Assembly (NCBI RefSeq): GCF_007859635.1
Contig: NZ_CP042306.1
Span: 558,001 to 622,000 of the forward strand
From: Sphingomonas panacisoli
Lineage (GTDB): Bacteria; Pseudomonadota; Alphaproteobacteria; Sphingomonadales; Sphingomonadaceae
Direction: 5' to 3'
DNA length: 64,000 nucleotides
Shown here: piece after piece, positions 1-8,094 of the stretch
Layout of the letters: the number at the start of each line of letters is the position of its first letter
How positions within the stretch are numbered: position 1 is the first letter of the stretch
The notes under the pieces: model-generated
Databases searched by the model: none
Told to the model about the DNA's origin: nothing
What the model saw: only the letters and a program-made list of their open reading frames with translations
Program-made: the position numbers and the translations under genes

Positions 1-2
1 GT

Positions 3-146
3 GTGCTGCATGTCGGCAAGGCCGGCACCTATTGGCTCGACATTCCCGTGTACGACAAATGGAACCGCAAGCGCCGTCGGCGTGCGGGGATCATGGTCGG
101 CACCGCCGTCGCGATCGGCGCGGCGCTGAGTCTGTTCGCGAGCTGA
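3..146 (+). CDS. C-terminal end of a membrane protein (5' truncated by window)
   Basis: The reading frame is open from the window edge and ends at TGA 144-146, giving the last 47 residues of a protein that starts outside. It has a basic stretch (KWNRKRRRRAG) followed by a hydrophobic helix ending in LSLFAS, so it probably finishes with a single membrane segment that has the positive charges on the cytoplasmic side. The stop overlaps the next ATG (TGATG), which suggests translational coupling. Family not recognised. Confidence 0.6.
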   Translation: MLHVGKAGTYWLDIPVYDKWNRKRRRRAGIMVGTAVAIGAALSLFAS

Positions 147-487
147 TGCCCAACCGGCTGCAACTGACCAGCACGTCCACCCCGGCGCCGCCACGGTTGC
201 CGGCCGGCGCATTGCGCGTACGCGGGCGGATTGCCGAGGCGATGCTCGCGGCGCATGCGCTGGCGCCCGAAGATGCGATTGAATTCGCGCCCGACCCTCG
301 CGACGGCGCGGAGTTTGCGAAGCTGCGCGCCGCCGGTATCGTCCGCGAAGTGCCGGGCGGCCGCTATTGGTTCGACCTTGTCGCCTACCACCTACGCGAA
401 CAAGCGCGCAGCCGCGTCGCGGTGATGTGGACGCTCGGGCTGGCCGTCATGATCGCGGCGGTCGCCGTCCTGTTCTACCGCGGCTAA
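146..487 (+). CDS. Small protein with C-terminal membrane anchor, unknown function
   Basis: Encodes 113 residues starting MPNRLQLTSTS. The start is fixed by the TGATG overlap with the upstream gene. The N-terminal half is soluble and Ala/Arg-rich. The segment EFAKLRAAGIVREVPGGRYWFDLVAY resembles a short winged-helix-like tail, and residues of about 90-110 form one hydrophobic helix before FYRG. Together with its upstream partner it looks like a two-gene membrane unit. I do not recognise the family. The stop overlaps the convergent reductase gene by 4 nt. Confidence 0.65.
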   Translation: MPNRLQLTSTSTPAPPRLPAGALRVRGRIAEAMLAAHALAPEDAIEFAPDPRDGAEFAKLRAAGIVREVPGGRYWFDLVAYHLREQARSRVAVMWTLGLAVMIAAVAVLFYRG

Positions 488-1644
488 CCTGCCCGGAACG
501 TCAGCCCCGCTTTCGCCGTCAGCCGATCGCGCAACGCGTCGCCCATCAGCGCGCCGGGCGTCCAGATGCCGCCGTCGCCCTTGACGTCCTGTACCAGGCA
601 GAGAGCGCTCTCCGCGATCATCTTGCTGGTCGAGCCATAGCCCGGGTCGCGATCGCCGGTGACCACGCATTCGATCCGCGCGCCATCGGGATATTCGCCG
701 ATGAAGATGATGTCGTAATGCCCCGCGTCGCGCTCATCCTTGGACGGGCCTTCGCCAGGTTTCGGACCTTTGTCGCCGGTGAGCGGATTGACCTTGGCGA
801 TCGCTTCCGCCGCCGCCTTCCCGATGTCGCCGAGCCCTGCGACCATCATCTCGTCATAGACGAAGTCGGCGCCGAACTGTTCGCCTAGCAGAAAGTTGGT
901 GCGGTGGACGTTCTTGGTGTTGATCGGCGCCATGATGAACGGCGCGACCCACGCGCCGACCGCGGAATCGTATTCGGGGATGAGCCCGGTCGGCTGGTGC
1001 GGCCCCTTGAAGCCGGGCGTGAGCGCGAAGGGGCTCGTCAGCAGCGCGACGATCCGCGGGTCGCGCGCGGCGGCGGCGAGCGTTGCCTTCAGGCTCGCCG
1101 CGGTGCCGCCGGAGAAGCCGCCCTTCATCACGCGCACGCGGCCCTTGACACGCGGCGCGGGCTTACCGTGCTTGGCGGTGGCGCATTGCTGGAGCGTGAG
1201 CACCCCTAGATCGAACGGGATCGAATCGAATCCACAACTGAACACGATTCGCGCGCCGCTAGCCTTGGCCTGGTCGTGATGCGCGTCGATCATCTGCCGC
1301 ATCCAGGCAGGCTCGCCGCACAAATCGACATACGCGGTGCCGGTCGCTGCGCATGCGGCCACCAGGTCGCTGCCGTAGAGTTGATACGGCCCGACCGTCG
1401 AGATGACGACGGTCGCGCGCTCGCACATCGCTTTCAGGCTGGCGGGATCGTCCGAATTGGCGTTGATCAGCGTGGTGTCGGCAGGTGCGCCGATCAGGTC
1501 GCGGACCTCCTCCAGCTTGGTCAGGGACCGTCCGGCCATCGCCCAGGTGACGCCGCTGGGATACGTCTCGACCAGATATTCGGCGACCAGCCGCCCGGTA
1601 AATCCGGTCGCGCCATAGACGATGATATCGAATTCGCGCGCCAT
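484..1644 (-). CDS. Saccharopine dehydrogenase-like NAD(P)-binding reductase (trans-acting enoyl reductase type)
   Basis: A 386-residue protein that opens with a Rossmann fold: residues 9-17 (VYGATGFTG) form the dinucleotide-binding glycine loop. The following segments (LVAEYLV, VISTVGPYQLYG, YVDLCGE, GFDSIPFDLG) match the saccharopine dehydrogenase/trans-acting enoyl reductase family, which includes mycobacterial TER-type proteins and human SCCPDH. Function is inferred as NAD(P)H-dependent reduction, possibly of a lipid; the substrate is unknown. The start MAREFD is chosen because the fold begins there; the longer upstream frame runs through a palindromic repeat. Confidence 0.85.
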   Translation of the reverse strand: MAREFDIIVYGATGFTGRLVAEYLVETYPSGVTWAMAGRSLTKLEEVRDLIGAPADTTLINANSDDPASLKAMCERATVVISTVGPYQLYGSDLVAACAATGTAYVDLCGEPAWMRQMIDAHHDQAKASGARIVFSCGFDSIPFDLGVLTLQQCATAKHGKPAPRVKGRVRVMKGGFSGGTAASLKATLAAAARDPRIVALLTSPFALTPGFKGPHQPTGLIPEYDSAVGAWVAPFIMAPINTKNVHRTNFLLGEQFGADFVYDEMMVAGLGDIGKAAAEAIAKVNPLTGDKGPKPGEGPSKDERDAGHYDIIFIGEYPDGARIECVVTGDRDPGYGSTSKMIAESALCLVQDVKGDGGIWTPGALMGDALRDRLTAKAGLTFRAG

Positions 1645-1651
1645 GTCAGTT

Positions 1652-1750
1652 CTCCCCTCCCGCTTGCGGGAGGGGCCGGGGGTGGGCCTGTCCGGCAACG
1701 GTGTCGCAACACCATGCCCACCCCTAACCCCTCCCGCAAGCGGGAGGGGA
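1652..1750. repeat. Intergenic palindromic repeat, family A copy 1
   Basis: Two hairpin-forming arms in inverted orientation: a left arm with CTCCCCTCCCGC, then GCGGGAGGGG and CCGGGGGTGGG, and a right arm with the complementary CCCACCCCTAACCCCTCCC followed by GCAAGCGGGAGGGG. It lies between the reductase and the ABC exporter. Related copies are at 24312-24438 and 30285-30409. Resembles a REP/BIME-type element. Confidence 0.85.
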
Positions 1751-1752
1751 AT

Positions 1753-3519
1753 TTAGGCAGCCTCGCTGAACTGCAGCGCCGCCAGCCTAGCATATAATCC
1801 GCCGCGCGCATTCAGGCTGGCATGCGTGCCTTCCTCGACGATGCGGCCGTCGTCCATCACGATGATCCGCCCGGCCGCGCGCACGGTGGCGAGGCGGTGG
1901 GCGATGACGAGCGTGGTGCGCCCGTCCATCAGCCGTTCGAGTGCTTGCTGCACCAGCCGCTCGCTTTCGGCGTCGAGCGCGCTGGTCGCTTCGTCGAGTA
2001 GCAGGATCGGCGCGTCGCGAAGCAGCGCGCGCGCGATCGCGAGCCGCTGGCGTTGTCCACCCGACAGTCGCGCGCCGCCTTCGCCCATGAAGGTGTCCAG
2101 CCCGTCGGGCAGCTTGCGCAGGAATTCTGCGGCGTTGGCGGCTTCGGCGGCGGCCCAGATCGCGTCGTCGCTCGCGCCCCATTCGCCGTAGCGGACATTG
2201 TCGCGCGCGGTCGCGCCGAAGATCACTGTTTCCTGCGGCACCATCGCGATGCGGCGACGGATGTCGGCCGGGTCGGCGTCGGGCAGGGCCACGCCGTCGA
2301 TCGTGATCTGCCCGGCCTGCGGGTCGTAAAAGCGCTGGATCAACTGGAAGAGCGTCGATTTGCCGGCACCGGACGGCCCGACAACCGCCAGCGTCTCACC
2401 GGGCGCGATGTCGAGCGAGAAATCGTGCAAAGCAGAGACGTCGGGCCGCGTCGGGTAGCGGAACTCGACATGGTCGAAACGGATCGCGCCGCGGGCCGGT
2501 TCGGGCAGGACGACCGGAGTGGCGGGGGCGGCGATCTTGGGTTGTTCGGCGAGCAATTCGCTCAATCGCTCGGCCGCGCCGGCCGCGCGGAGCAGGTCAC
2601 CATAGACTTCGGTCAGTGCCCCGAACGCCCCCGCGACGAGTACGCTGGTGGTAACGAACGCGAGCAAGGTGCCCGCCGAAATCGTCCCGACCGACACCGC
2701 GCCGAGCATCGTGCGCAGCAGCAGCGCTAGGCCCCCGAACAGCAATCCGATGACCAGCGACGTCATGACGGCACGTATTAGAATACGGCGCTTGGCCGCG
2801 ACGAACCCATGATCGACCGCCAGCGCGAAACGATCGGATTCGCGTTGTTCCTGCGAGAAGGCCTGGACGACCTTCATCGCCGACAACGTCTCGACCGCCA
2901 TCGCGCCGATATCGGCGATGCGGTCCTGGCTCGATCGCGACGTGGCGCGGACGCGGCGGCCGAGCAGGACGATCGGCAGCACGACGACCGGGATGCCGAC
3001 CACCAGCAAGCCGGCGAGCGAGGAGTCGTAGTAGAACAGCAATCCCAGCCCGCCGATCCCGGTCAGCGCGTTGCGCAACGCGACCGACACGGTCGTGCCG
3101 ACCGCCATTTCGATCTGCGCGGTGTCGGCGGTCAGGCGCGACGCGATTTCGGACGGGCGGTTCTCCTCGAACCAGCCCGGCTCGAGCCGTAACAGGTTCG
3201 CCTGCACCAGCACGCGCACGTCGGCGACGGTTCGTTCGCCCAGCCACGACACGAAATAGAAACGGATTGCGGTGGCGATCGCCAGTACCGCGACCAACAC
3301 GAACAGCAGATTGAACGCATAGGCGTGTCCGATCCCCGCCTTGCCGTCGATCGCCATGCGCAGGACGTAGGTGAGGCTCAGCGTGGTCGCGGTCGTGGTC
3401 AGCAACGCCGCCAGCGCGATCGCCAGATGGCCGGGATATCGGCCTACCGCGCGCCACACCATGTTGAGACTGCTGAGCTTGCGGCCCGGCTTCGGCGCGT
3501 CGGAAATGGGGTCGGCCAT
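1753..3519 (-). CDS. ABC exporter half-transporter (fused permease and ATPase)
   Basis: A 588-residue type I ABC exporter. The N-terminal ~330 residues form a six-helix ABC membrane domain. The ATPase domain carries Walker A GPSGAGKST near residue 377, the signature LSGGQRQRLAIARAL near 482, Walker B ILLLDEATSALD near 503 and the switch histidine in LVIAHRLATV. It should work as a homodimer in the inner membrane; the architecture is MsbA/ABCB-like, but the cargo (lipid, drug or peptide) cannot be told from sequence. It is transcribed divergently from phaZ. The start ATG at 3519 begins MADPISDAPKPGRK. Confidence 0.92.
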   Translation of the reverse strand: MADPISDAPKPGRKLSSLNMVWRAVGRYPGHLAIALAALLTTTATTLSLTYVLRMAIDGKAGIGHAYAFNLLFVLVAVLAIATAIRFYFVSWLGERTVADVRVLVQANLLRLEPGWFEENRPSEIASRLTADTAQIEMAVGTTVSVALRNALTGIGGLGLLFYYDSSLAGLLVVGIPVVVLPIVLLGRRVRATSRSSQDRIADIGAMAVETLSAMKVVQAFSQEQRESDRFALAVDHGFVAAKRRILIRAVMTSLVIGLLFGGLALLLRTMLGAVSVGTISAGTLLAFVTTSVLVAGAFGALTEVYGDLLRAAGAAERLSELLAEQPKIAAPATPVVLPEPARGAIRFDHVEFRYPTRPDVSALHDFSLDIAPGETLAVVGPSGAGKSTLFQLIQRFYDPQAGQITIDGVALPDADPADIRRRIAMVPQETVIFGATARDNVRYGEWGASDDAIWAAAEAANAAEFLRKLPDGLDTFMGEGGARLSGGQRQRLAIARALLRDAPILLLDEATSALDAESERLVQQALERLMDGRTTLVIAHRLATVRAAGRIIVMDDGRIVEEGTHASLNARGGLYARLAALQFSEAA

Positions 3520-3542
3520 AATCGTTACGCCCTAGTCCGCGT

Positions 3543-3592
3543 GTTGCGCCCCTGCAACGATCGATCCGCAAAGGCGTTGTGTGCATTGCAAC
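3543..3592. promoter_or_regulatory. Candidate PhaR-type operator region upstream of phaZ
   Basis: The divergent gap contains two dyads: GTTGC-N6-GCAAC at 3543-3558 and TGCATTGCA (TGC-N3-GCA) at 3582-3590 inside GTTG...CAAC. Alphaproteobacterial PhaR, the PHA-responsive repressor, is known to bind TGC-N3-GCA type sites, so autoregulated PHA control is plausible. This is inference from a short motif only. Confidence 0.35.
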
Positions 3593-3640
3593 ACGCGCCT
3601 AAGTTAACCCAGGTAAACGGTTTCAGTGTATCGGGGGCAG

Positions 3641-4858
3641 ATGCTTTACAACGCTTATGAAATGCAGCGGTCGATGCTGGCGGGCGCCAGCGCGCTGGCA
3701 AACTTCAGTGCCGAACTGTTGAGCAATCCCGCCAATCCGTTCGCCTATTTTGGCGGCGGGCCGGTGCTGGCGTCAGCGCTGGAGGTGTTCGCGCACGCGG
3801 CGGCACCGCGTGGTAAGCCTGAATTCGGGCTCGACCGTACGGTGATCGACGGCAAGGAAATCGACGTCACCGAGACGATCGTCCTGCGTAAGCCGTTCGG
3901 CCAGCTCAAGCGCTTCGTGCGACACGGCGTCGAAAATAGCCCGCGCCTGCTGATCGTCGCGCCGATGTCGGGTCACTATGCGACGCTGCTGCGCGGGACG
4001 GTCGAGCGGATGCTGCCCTTCGCCGACGTCTACATCATCGACTGGCGCGACGCGCGCTCGGTGCCGCTGTCCGACGGCAGCTTCGATCTCGACGATTATA
4101 TCGATTACCTGATCGAGTTCATGGAGTTGATTGGCCCCGGCGCACACATGCTCGCGGTCTGTCAGCCCTCGGTCCCGGCTTATGCTGCCGCCTGCCTGAT
4201 GAGTGCGGACAAGAATCCCTGCCGGCCTAGGACGCTAACGCTGATGGGCGGGCCGATCGACACGCGCGAGGCGCCGACGGCGGTCAACACGCTCGCGACC
4301 GAGCGGCCGTTCGCCTGGTTCGAACAGAATGTCATCGCGACCGTGCCGCTGAACTATCCCGGCGCGGGGCGGCGGGTCTATCCGGGCTTCCTGCAGCTGG
4401 CCGGCTTCATGACAATGAATCTGGGCAACCACATGGTTTCGCATTGGGAGATGTTCAAACATCTCGTCCAGGGCGAGGACATCGAGGCCGAGGCGACCAA
4501 GGATTTCTACGAGGAATATCGCTCGGTCTGCGACATGACCGCCGAATTCTATCTCCAGACGATCGAAGTCGTGTTCCAGAAGCACGCCTTGCCCAAGGGC
4601 GAGATGACGCATCGCGGGCGCAAGGTCGATCCGGGTGCGATCACCGATATCGGGTTGCTGGCGATCGAGGGCGAGCGCGACGATATTTCAGGGCTCGGCC
4701 AGACCAAGGCGGCGCTGACCATCGCCAAGAACCTGCCTGCCGCCGACAAGAAGTATTTCGCGGTGGACGCCGGCCATTACGGTATCTTCAACGGCAGCAA
4801 GTGGCGTACCAAGATCGCGCCCGTGCTGGAAAAGTGGATCGCCGCGCACGACGCGTGA
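3641..4858 (+). CDS. phaZ: Intracellular polyhydroxyalkanoate depolymerase
   Basis: A 405-residue alpha/beta hydrolase that mobilises intracellular PHA granules to hydroxyacids. The N-terminus MLYNAYEMQRSMLAGA is typical of intracellular PhaZ. The nucleophile region reads AVCQPSVPA with Cys174, matching the cysteine nucleophile described for Ralstonia PhaZa1 in place of the usual serine. The C-terminal AGHYGIFNGSKWR supplies the histidine of the triad. ATG 3641 is preferred to GTG 3626 because the G-rich CGGGGGCAG lies just upstream and the family starts MLY. It is divergent from the ABC exporter across a gap with possible PhaR sites. Confidence 0.93.
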   Translation: MLYNAYEMQRSMLAGASALANFSAELLSNPANPFAYFGGGPVLASALEVFAHAAAPRGKPEFGLDRTVIDGKEIDVTETIVLRKPFGQLKRFVRHGVENSPRLLIVAPMSGHYATLLRGTVERMLPFADVYIIDWRDARSVPLSDGSFDLDDYIDYLIEFMELIGPGAHMLAVCQPSVPAYAAACLMSADKNPCRPRTLTLMGGPIDTREAPTAVNTLATERPFAWFEQNVIATVPLNYPGAGRRVYPGFLQLAGFMTMNLGNHMVSHWEMFKHLVQGEDIEAEATKDFYEEYRSVCDMTAEFYLQTIEVVFQKHALPKGEMTHRGRKVDPGAITDIGLLAIEGERDDISGLGQTKAALTIAKNLPAADKKYFAVDAGHYGIFNGSKWRTKIAPVLEKWIAAHDA

Positions 4859-4864
4859 AGGTGG

Positions 4865-5578
4865 TCAGCTACTCAATGCGGTCGTGATCGCCTGGTCGAT
4901 ATCCGGCCAGGCGTAGATCACCAGCTTCTGGCCGTTGAGGAGGAACGTCGGCGTACTGCTGACGCCGAGATCCTTGTTGGCCTGGCTCTCTCGGTCGCGT
5001 TGCTGCTGGATCGCGCTCGCGTTCGACAGGCACTTCGTGAGCTGAGTGCGGGTCAGGCCGTGCGTGGCGGCGAAGGCGGTGAAACCCCAGGCGTCGGCAT
5101 AGGCGATGCGGTCCGCCGCCGTCGCGCTGGGATCGGCCGTGGGATTGGCCTCCGCCCACTTTTCGTACGCCGCCGCCAACGTCGCCTGGCCGTCATAGAA
5201 ATCGTCGGAGAATTTGTTGAAGCGCGCCGGGCCGGCACAGCGCAGCAGCGCGTGGAGGATCGGGTCGGCGCTGTGCACCGCGAACGGATGGAATTCGAAA
5301 TTCACGTCGCCCGTCGCGATCCGCGCGCGCAGACCCGCGATCGCCTCCTGATGAAACCGCTGGCAATACGGGCAACTGAGCGAGCCGTATTCGACCAGCT
5401 TTGCCTTCGCGGCGGGGTTGCCGACCAGGAAACCGCCGTCCGGCGTCACCATTACGCGTTTGGTCCAGTCCGCCTTCACGGGCGCCTTCCGCGCGGCTGG
5501 CGCTGCGACAGCATCGGCGGACGGGACGGCAACGGCCAGAACGGCAAGGGCGGCAAGCATCTTCATGCTGCCGCCCAT
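4865..5578 (-). CDS. Exported DsbA-family thioredoxin-fold protein
   Basis: About 237 residues with a Sec signal peptide (KMLAALAVLAVAV...ADAVAA) and a thioredoxin fold carrying the redox pair C69-P-Y-C72, followed by a helical insertion. Further on, the cis-Pro loop STPTFLLNG is visible. This matches the DsbA/DsbG-like group used in periplasmic disulfide exchange. CPYC rather than CPHC leaves open whether it acts as oxidase, reductase or isomerase. The start could be ATG 5578 or ATG 5566; both precede the signal peptide. It converges on phaZ with a 6-nt gap. Confidence 0.87.
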   Translation of the reverse strand: MGGSMKMLAALAVLAVAVPSADAVAAPAARKAPVKADWTKRVMVTPDGGFLVGNPAAKAKLVEYGSLSCPYCQRFHQEAIAGLRARIATGDVNFEFHPFAVHSADPILHALLRCAGPARFNKFSDDFYDGQATLAAAYEKWAEANPTADPSATAADRIAYADAWGFTAFAATHGLTRTQLTKCLSNASAIQQQRDRESQANKDLGVSSTPTFLLNGQKLVIYAWPDIDQAITTALSS

Positions 5579-5617
5579 GCCGCGTTCGCCGCCACGTGAC
5601 AATCGGCGCGCGCCGGA

Positions 5618-6106
5618 TCAGCCGCCGCTCGACTCCGCTGTGGTGCCGACCTTGGCGTGGCTGCCCGCATCGCCGGCCTTGATCTCGCCGCCGAACAGCA
5701 TCTTGACCTTGCCGGCCAGCGACATGTCCGTTTCCCACATTTCTGCGTCATCAACGTCGAAGCGCAGCAGCGCGAGGTTGGGGTCGTCCTTGCCGCCCGG
5801 AAACCAGGCCTCGACCTGCTTGTTCCACAATTTGTCGATCATGCCGAAATCGTTGTCGATCCGGGTGGTGCCGGACAGGCATGCGAAGAAATCGTGCCCC
5901 TTCGACACGAACTGCGCCATCGCCTTGCCGCCGCCGGCGAGGCGGTTGTCCTTGCCGATGAAGAAGAAGATCGTATCGACCTGATCCTCGTCGAGCTGCG
6001 CGGTCAGCGGTTCGTGATGCCCGCCGCTGTCGAGCCCGATCATCACGAACGGGCTGTCGGCGAGGTTCTTCCAGAAATGCTGCTTGATTTCCTGCGTGTC
6101 GGCCAT
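5618..6106 (-). CDS. Pyridoxamine-5'-phosphate-oxidase-fold general stress protein
   Basis: A 162-residue single-domain split-barrel flavin-binding protein of the GSP26 type: TQEIKQHFWKNLADSPFVMI, then FFIGKDNRLAGGGKAMAQFV. Such proteins bind FMN or FAD and are commonly induced by general stress, but the catalytic role is unknown. ATG 6106 is set by AGGAGA eight bases upstream. An EcfG-like promoter lies at 6135-6159, in keeping with stress control. It probably stands alone, because the VOC gene upstream on the same strand is 60 nt away. Confidence 0.85.
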   Translation of the reverse strand: MADTQEIKQHFWKNLADSPFVMIGLDSGGHHEPLTAQLDEDQVDTIFFFIGKDNRLAGGGKAMAQFVSKGHDFFACLSGTTRIDNDFGMIDKLWNKQVEAWFPGGKDDPNLALLRFDVDDAEMWETDMSLAGKVKMLFGGEIKAGDAGSHAKVGTTAESSGG

Positions 6107-6134
6107 CGTGTGTCTCCTGTCGATCGACACATGT

Positions 6135-6159
6135 AACGATCGGACGCCGCAGGGTTTCC
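6135..6159 (-). promoter_or_regulatory. EcfG-like general-stress promoter
   Basis: On the minus strand the sequence reads GGAAA-N16-CGTT. The alphaproteobacterial EcfG consensus is GGAAC-N16/17-CGTT, so it has 4 of 5 bases in the -35, a full -10 and correct spacing. It sits about 30 nt upstream of the start of a GSP26-type stress gene. Confidence 0.5.
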
Positions 6160-6169
6160 CAAGCCCGCC

Positions 6170-6529
6170 TTACTCCGGCTTCTGACAGACGAATTCGACG
6201 AGGCGGCCGTCGGGGTCGCGCAGATAGCCCGCATAGTAATTGGGGTGGATATGCGGCGCGAGCGCGGGCGCGCGGTCGAGCGTGAAGCCGGCGTCCTGCG
6301 CGTCGGCATAGATGCGGTCCACCGATGCGCGGTCGGGTGCGGCGAAGGCGAAATGGACGTGCTGGCCGGGCGATCCCTCGGCGACGAAAAAGTCGAGATC
6401 GCTGCCGTTGCCGAAGCCGTTGGTATGGCTGTTCACCTGCTGGGTGTAGCCGAGGCCACGCAGCGCGCGCGTGTAGAACGCGACCATCGCGGGAACGTTG
6501 TCGCTATAGACTTCGAGGTGATCGATCAT
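6170..6529 (-). CDS. VOC superfamily (glyoxalase/bleomycin-resistance-like) protein
   Basis: A 119-residue single VOC unit: MIDHLEVYSDNVPAMVAFYTRAL opens the first beta-alpha module, HVHFAFAAPDRASVDRIYADA the second, and YYAGYLRDPDGRLVEFVC the last strand with the metal-ligand Glu (LVEFVC). His3, His in HVHFAF and that Glu are candidate metal ligands. It probably dimerises; the substrate is unknown. The 5' end lies inside the 3' end of the broken PLP-lyase gene, so the two were probably co-transcribed. Confidence 0.85.
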   Translation of the reverse strand: MIDHLEVYSDNVPAMVAFYTRALRGLGYTQQVNSHTNGFGNGSDLDFFVAEGSPGQHVHFAFAAPDRASVDRIYADAQDAGFTLDRAPALAPHIHPNYYAGYLRDPDGRLVEFVCQKPE

Positions 6530-7583
6530 GGTCGGTTATTCCTTTGTAGGTGGCGGAAGGGGGGGCCTCGGTAAGGATGACGAGCGCCGGCCCGCCCACC
6601 GACGCGGCGCGCCACGCGGCGTAACCGGCGGCACCGGACGGCGTGGTGGCGAGCGCGCGCGCAGCGAGGTCGGTGCAGGCGGCATCGGCCTGCGTGTCGG
6701 TGACCGTCACGTAGTCGACGTCGAGCACCGACAGAATTTTCTATGCGATGTGCGACGGTACCGGACAGTCCAGGCGCTGCATCGTGGACGGCGGTCCGGT
6801 GACGGTCATCGGCCGCCCGGCCGCATTGCTCGCCGCCAGGCACGGCGTGGCGGCGGCTTCGACGACGGTTATCCGCGGCTGGACGGGCCAGTGCGCGCGG
6901 ACGTGGTGAGCGATCGCCGCCGCGAGCCCGCCGACTCCGGCCTGCAGGAATACGTGCGCGGGCCATGTCGCCGTTCGCTCGCAAGCATCGGATATCTCTT
7001 CGGCGAGGAGTTGGTAGCCGGCCATGACCATCGATGGAGCAGCGGCGTCGGGCGATGGATCGCCATCGGGCAGCCAGATCGCGCCCGTCGTCTCGGCTGC
7101 CCATCGCGCTTCGGTGCAGGCGACGTCGTAGTCGCCGGACGACCAGCGGACTTCCCCGCCGAGGTCCGCGATGCGTTCGGCGAACGAAACCGGGGTACCG
7201 GCAGGCAGATAGATGCAAGCGTGTGCGCCGATCCGTGCCGCGCCGGCCGCAACGCCGATGCCGTGATTGCCGGCGCTCGCGCAGACGATCCGCGCGCCGG
7301 ACCTTGCGAGACGCGTGACGGCATAGAGGCCGCCAAGCGGCTTGAACGAGCCAAGGCCGAAACGCGCGCGCTCGTCCTTGATCATCACGCCGCGGCCGTC
7401 GATCACCTGCCGCCGCAACGACGTAGGCCGATAGCCCGGCACAGCCGTCAGTACGGCGCGAACATCGGCCAGGTCGGGATGGAAGCCAGGATGGACGTCC
7501 GCGCGAAGCATCCCGGCAGTGTAGCGCGGTAGCATGATGCGAGTGCTGGCATGGCTTGCGAAAAGTTGATCTGATACGATCAT
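6504..7583 (-). pseudogene. Diaminopropionate ammonia-lyase-like PLP enzyme, interrupted by in-frame amber stop
   Basis: A fold-type II PLP enzyme of about 359 codons. Lys81 in LGSFKPLGG is the Schiff-base lysine, and ASAGNHGIGVA and AGVGGLAAA are the phosphate-binding loops, as in the diaminopropionate ammonia-lyase/threonine dehydratase families. A TAG at 6741-6743 (codon 281) cuts the frame after VPSHIA. The downstream frame continues without shift as KILSVLDVDYVTVTD and on to ATTPSGAAGYAAW, the normal C-terminal part. The family usually has an aromatic residue at this spot, so a TGG-to-TAG change is likely. Divergent to an Lrp regulator that probably controlled it. Confidence 0.8.
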
Positions 7584-7613
7584 GAAGATCGGGAATTTTG
7601 GAACATCTCGCTC

Positions 7614-8081
7614 ATGGCCCTGACATTTGACGCCGCCGACCTCGGGATCCTACGGCTCTTGCAACAGGACGGGGACACGTCGCTCCAGGACGTCGCCGAT
7701 AGCTGCGAGCTGTCGGTGCCAACGGTACAGCGGCGCCTGCGGCGGCTGCGCGATGCCGGTGCCATCGTTGGGAAGGTGGTCGTACTGGGTCAGGAAGCGC
7801 TCGGCTTCGCGATGACGTTCGTGGTCATGGTCGAGCTAGAGCGGGAACGGCTCGATCAGCTCGACGCTTTCCGTCGGCGAGTGCTGTGCGAGCCCCACGT
7901 GCAGCAAAGCTATTACATCACCGGCGAAGCGGACTTCGCGCTGATTTGCGTAGCGCGGGACCTCGCCGAGTTCGAAGCGCTCACGCAGCGATTGTTCTTC
8001 GCCGACGACAATGTGCGGCGCTTTCGGACGTCGGTCGTTCTCAGTCGCGTCAAAACGGGCCAGGCTCTGCCGATCGACTGA
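7614..8081 (+). CDS. Lrp/AsnC family transcriptional regulator
   Basis: A 155-residue regulator with an N-terminal helix-turn-helix (DTSLQDVADSCELSVPTVQRR, about residues 21-41) and a C-terminal RAM ligand-binding domain (QQSYYITGEADFALICVARDL). The family senses amino acids. It is divergent from the PLP ammonia-lyase gene with only ~30 nt between the two starts, so one shared operator probably controls both, and the natural effector may be that enzyme's substrate. The start ATG 7614 gives MALTFDAADLGIL, the usual family N-terminus. Confidence 0.9.
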   Translation: MALTFDAADLGILRLLQQDGDTSLQDVADSCELSVPTVQRRLRRLRDAGAIVGKVVVLGQEALGFAMTFVVMVELERERLDQLDAFRRRVLCEPHVQQSYYITGEADFALICVARDLAEFEALTQRLFFADDNVRRFRTSVVLSRVKTGQALPID

Positions 8082-8094
8082 TCGCCGGCGCTTG

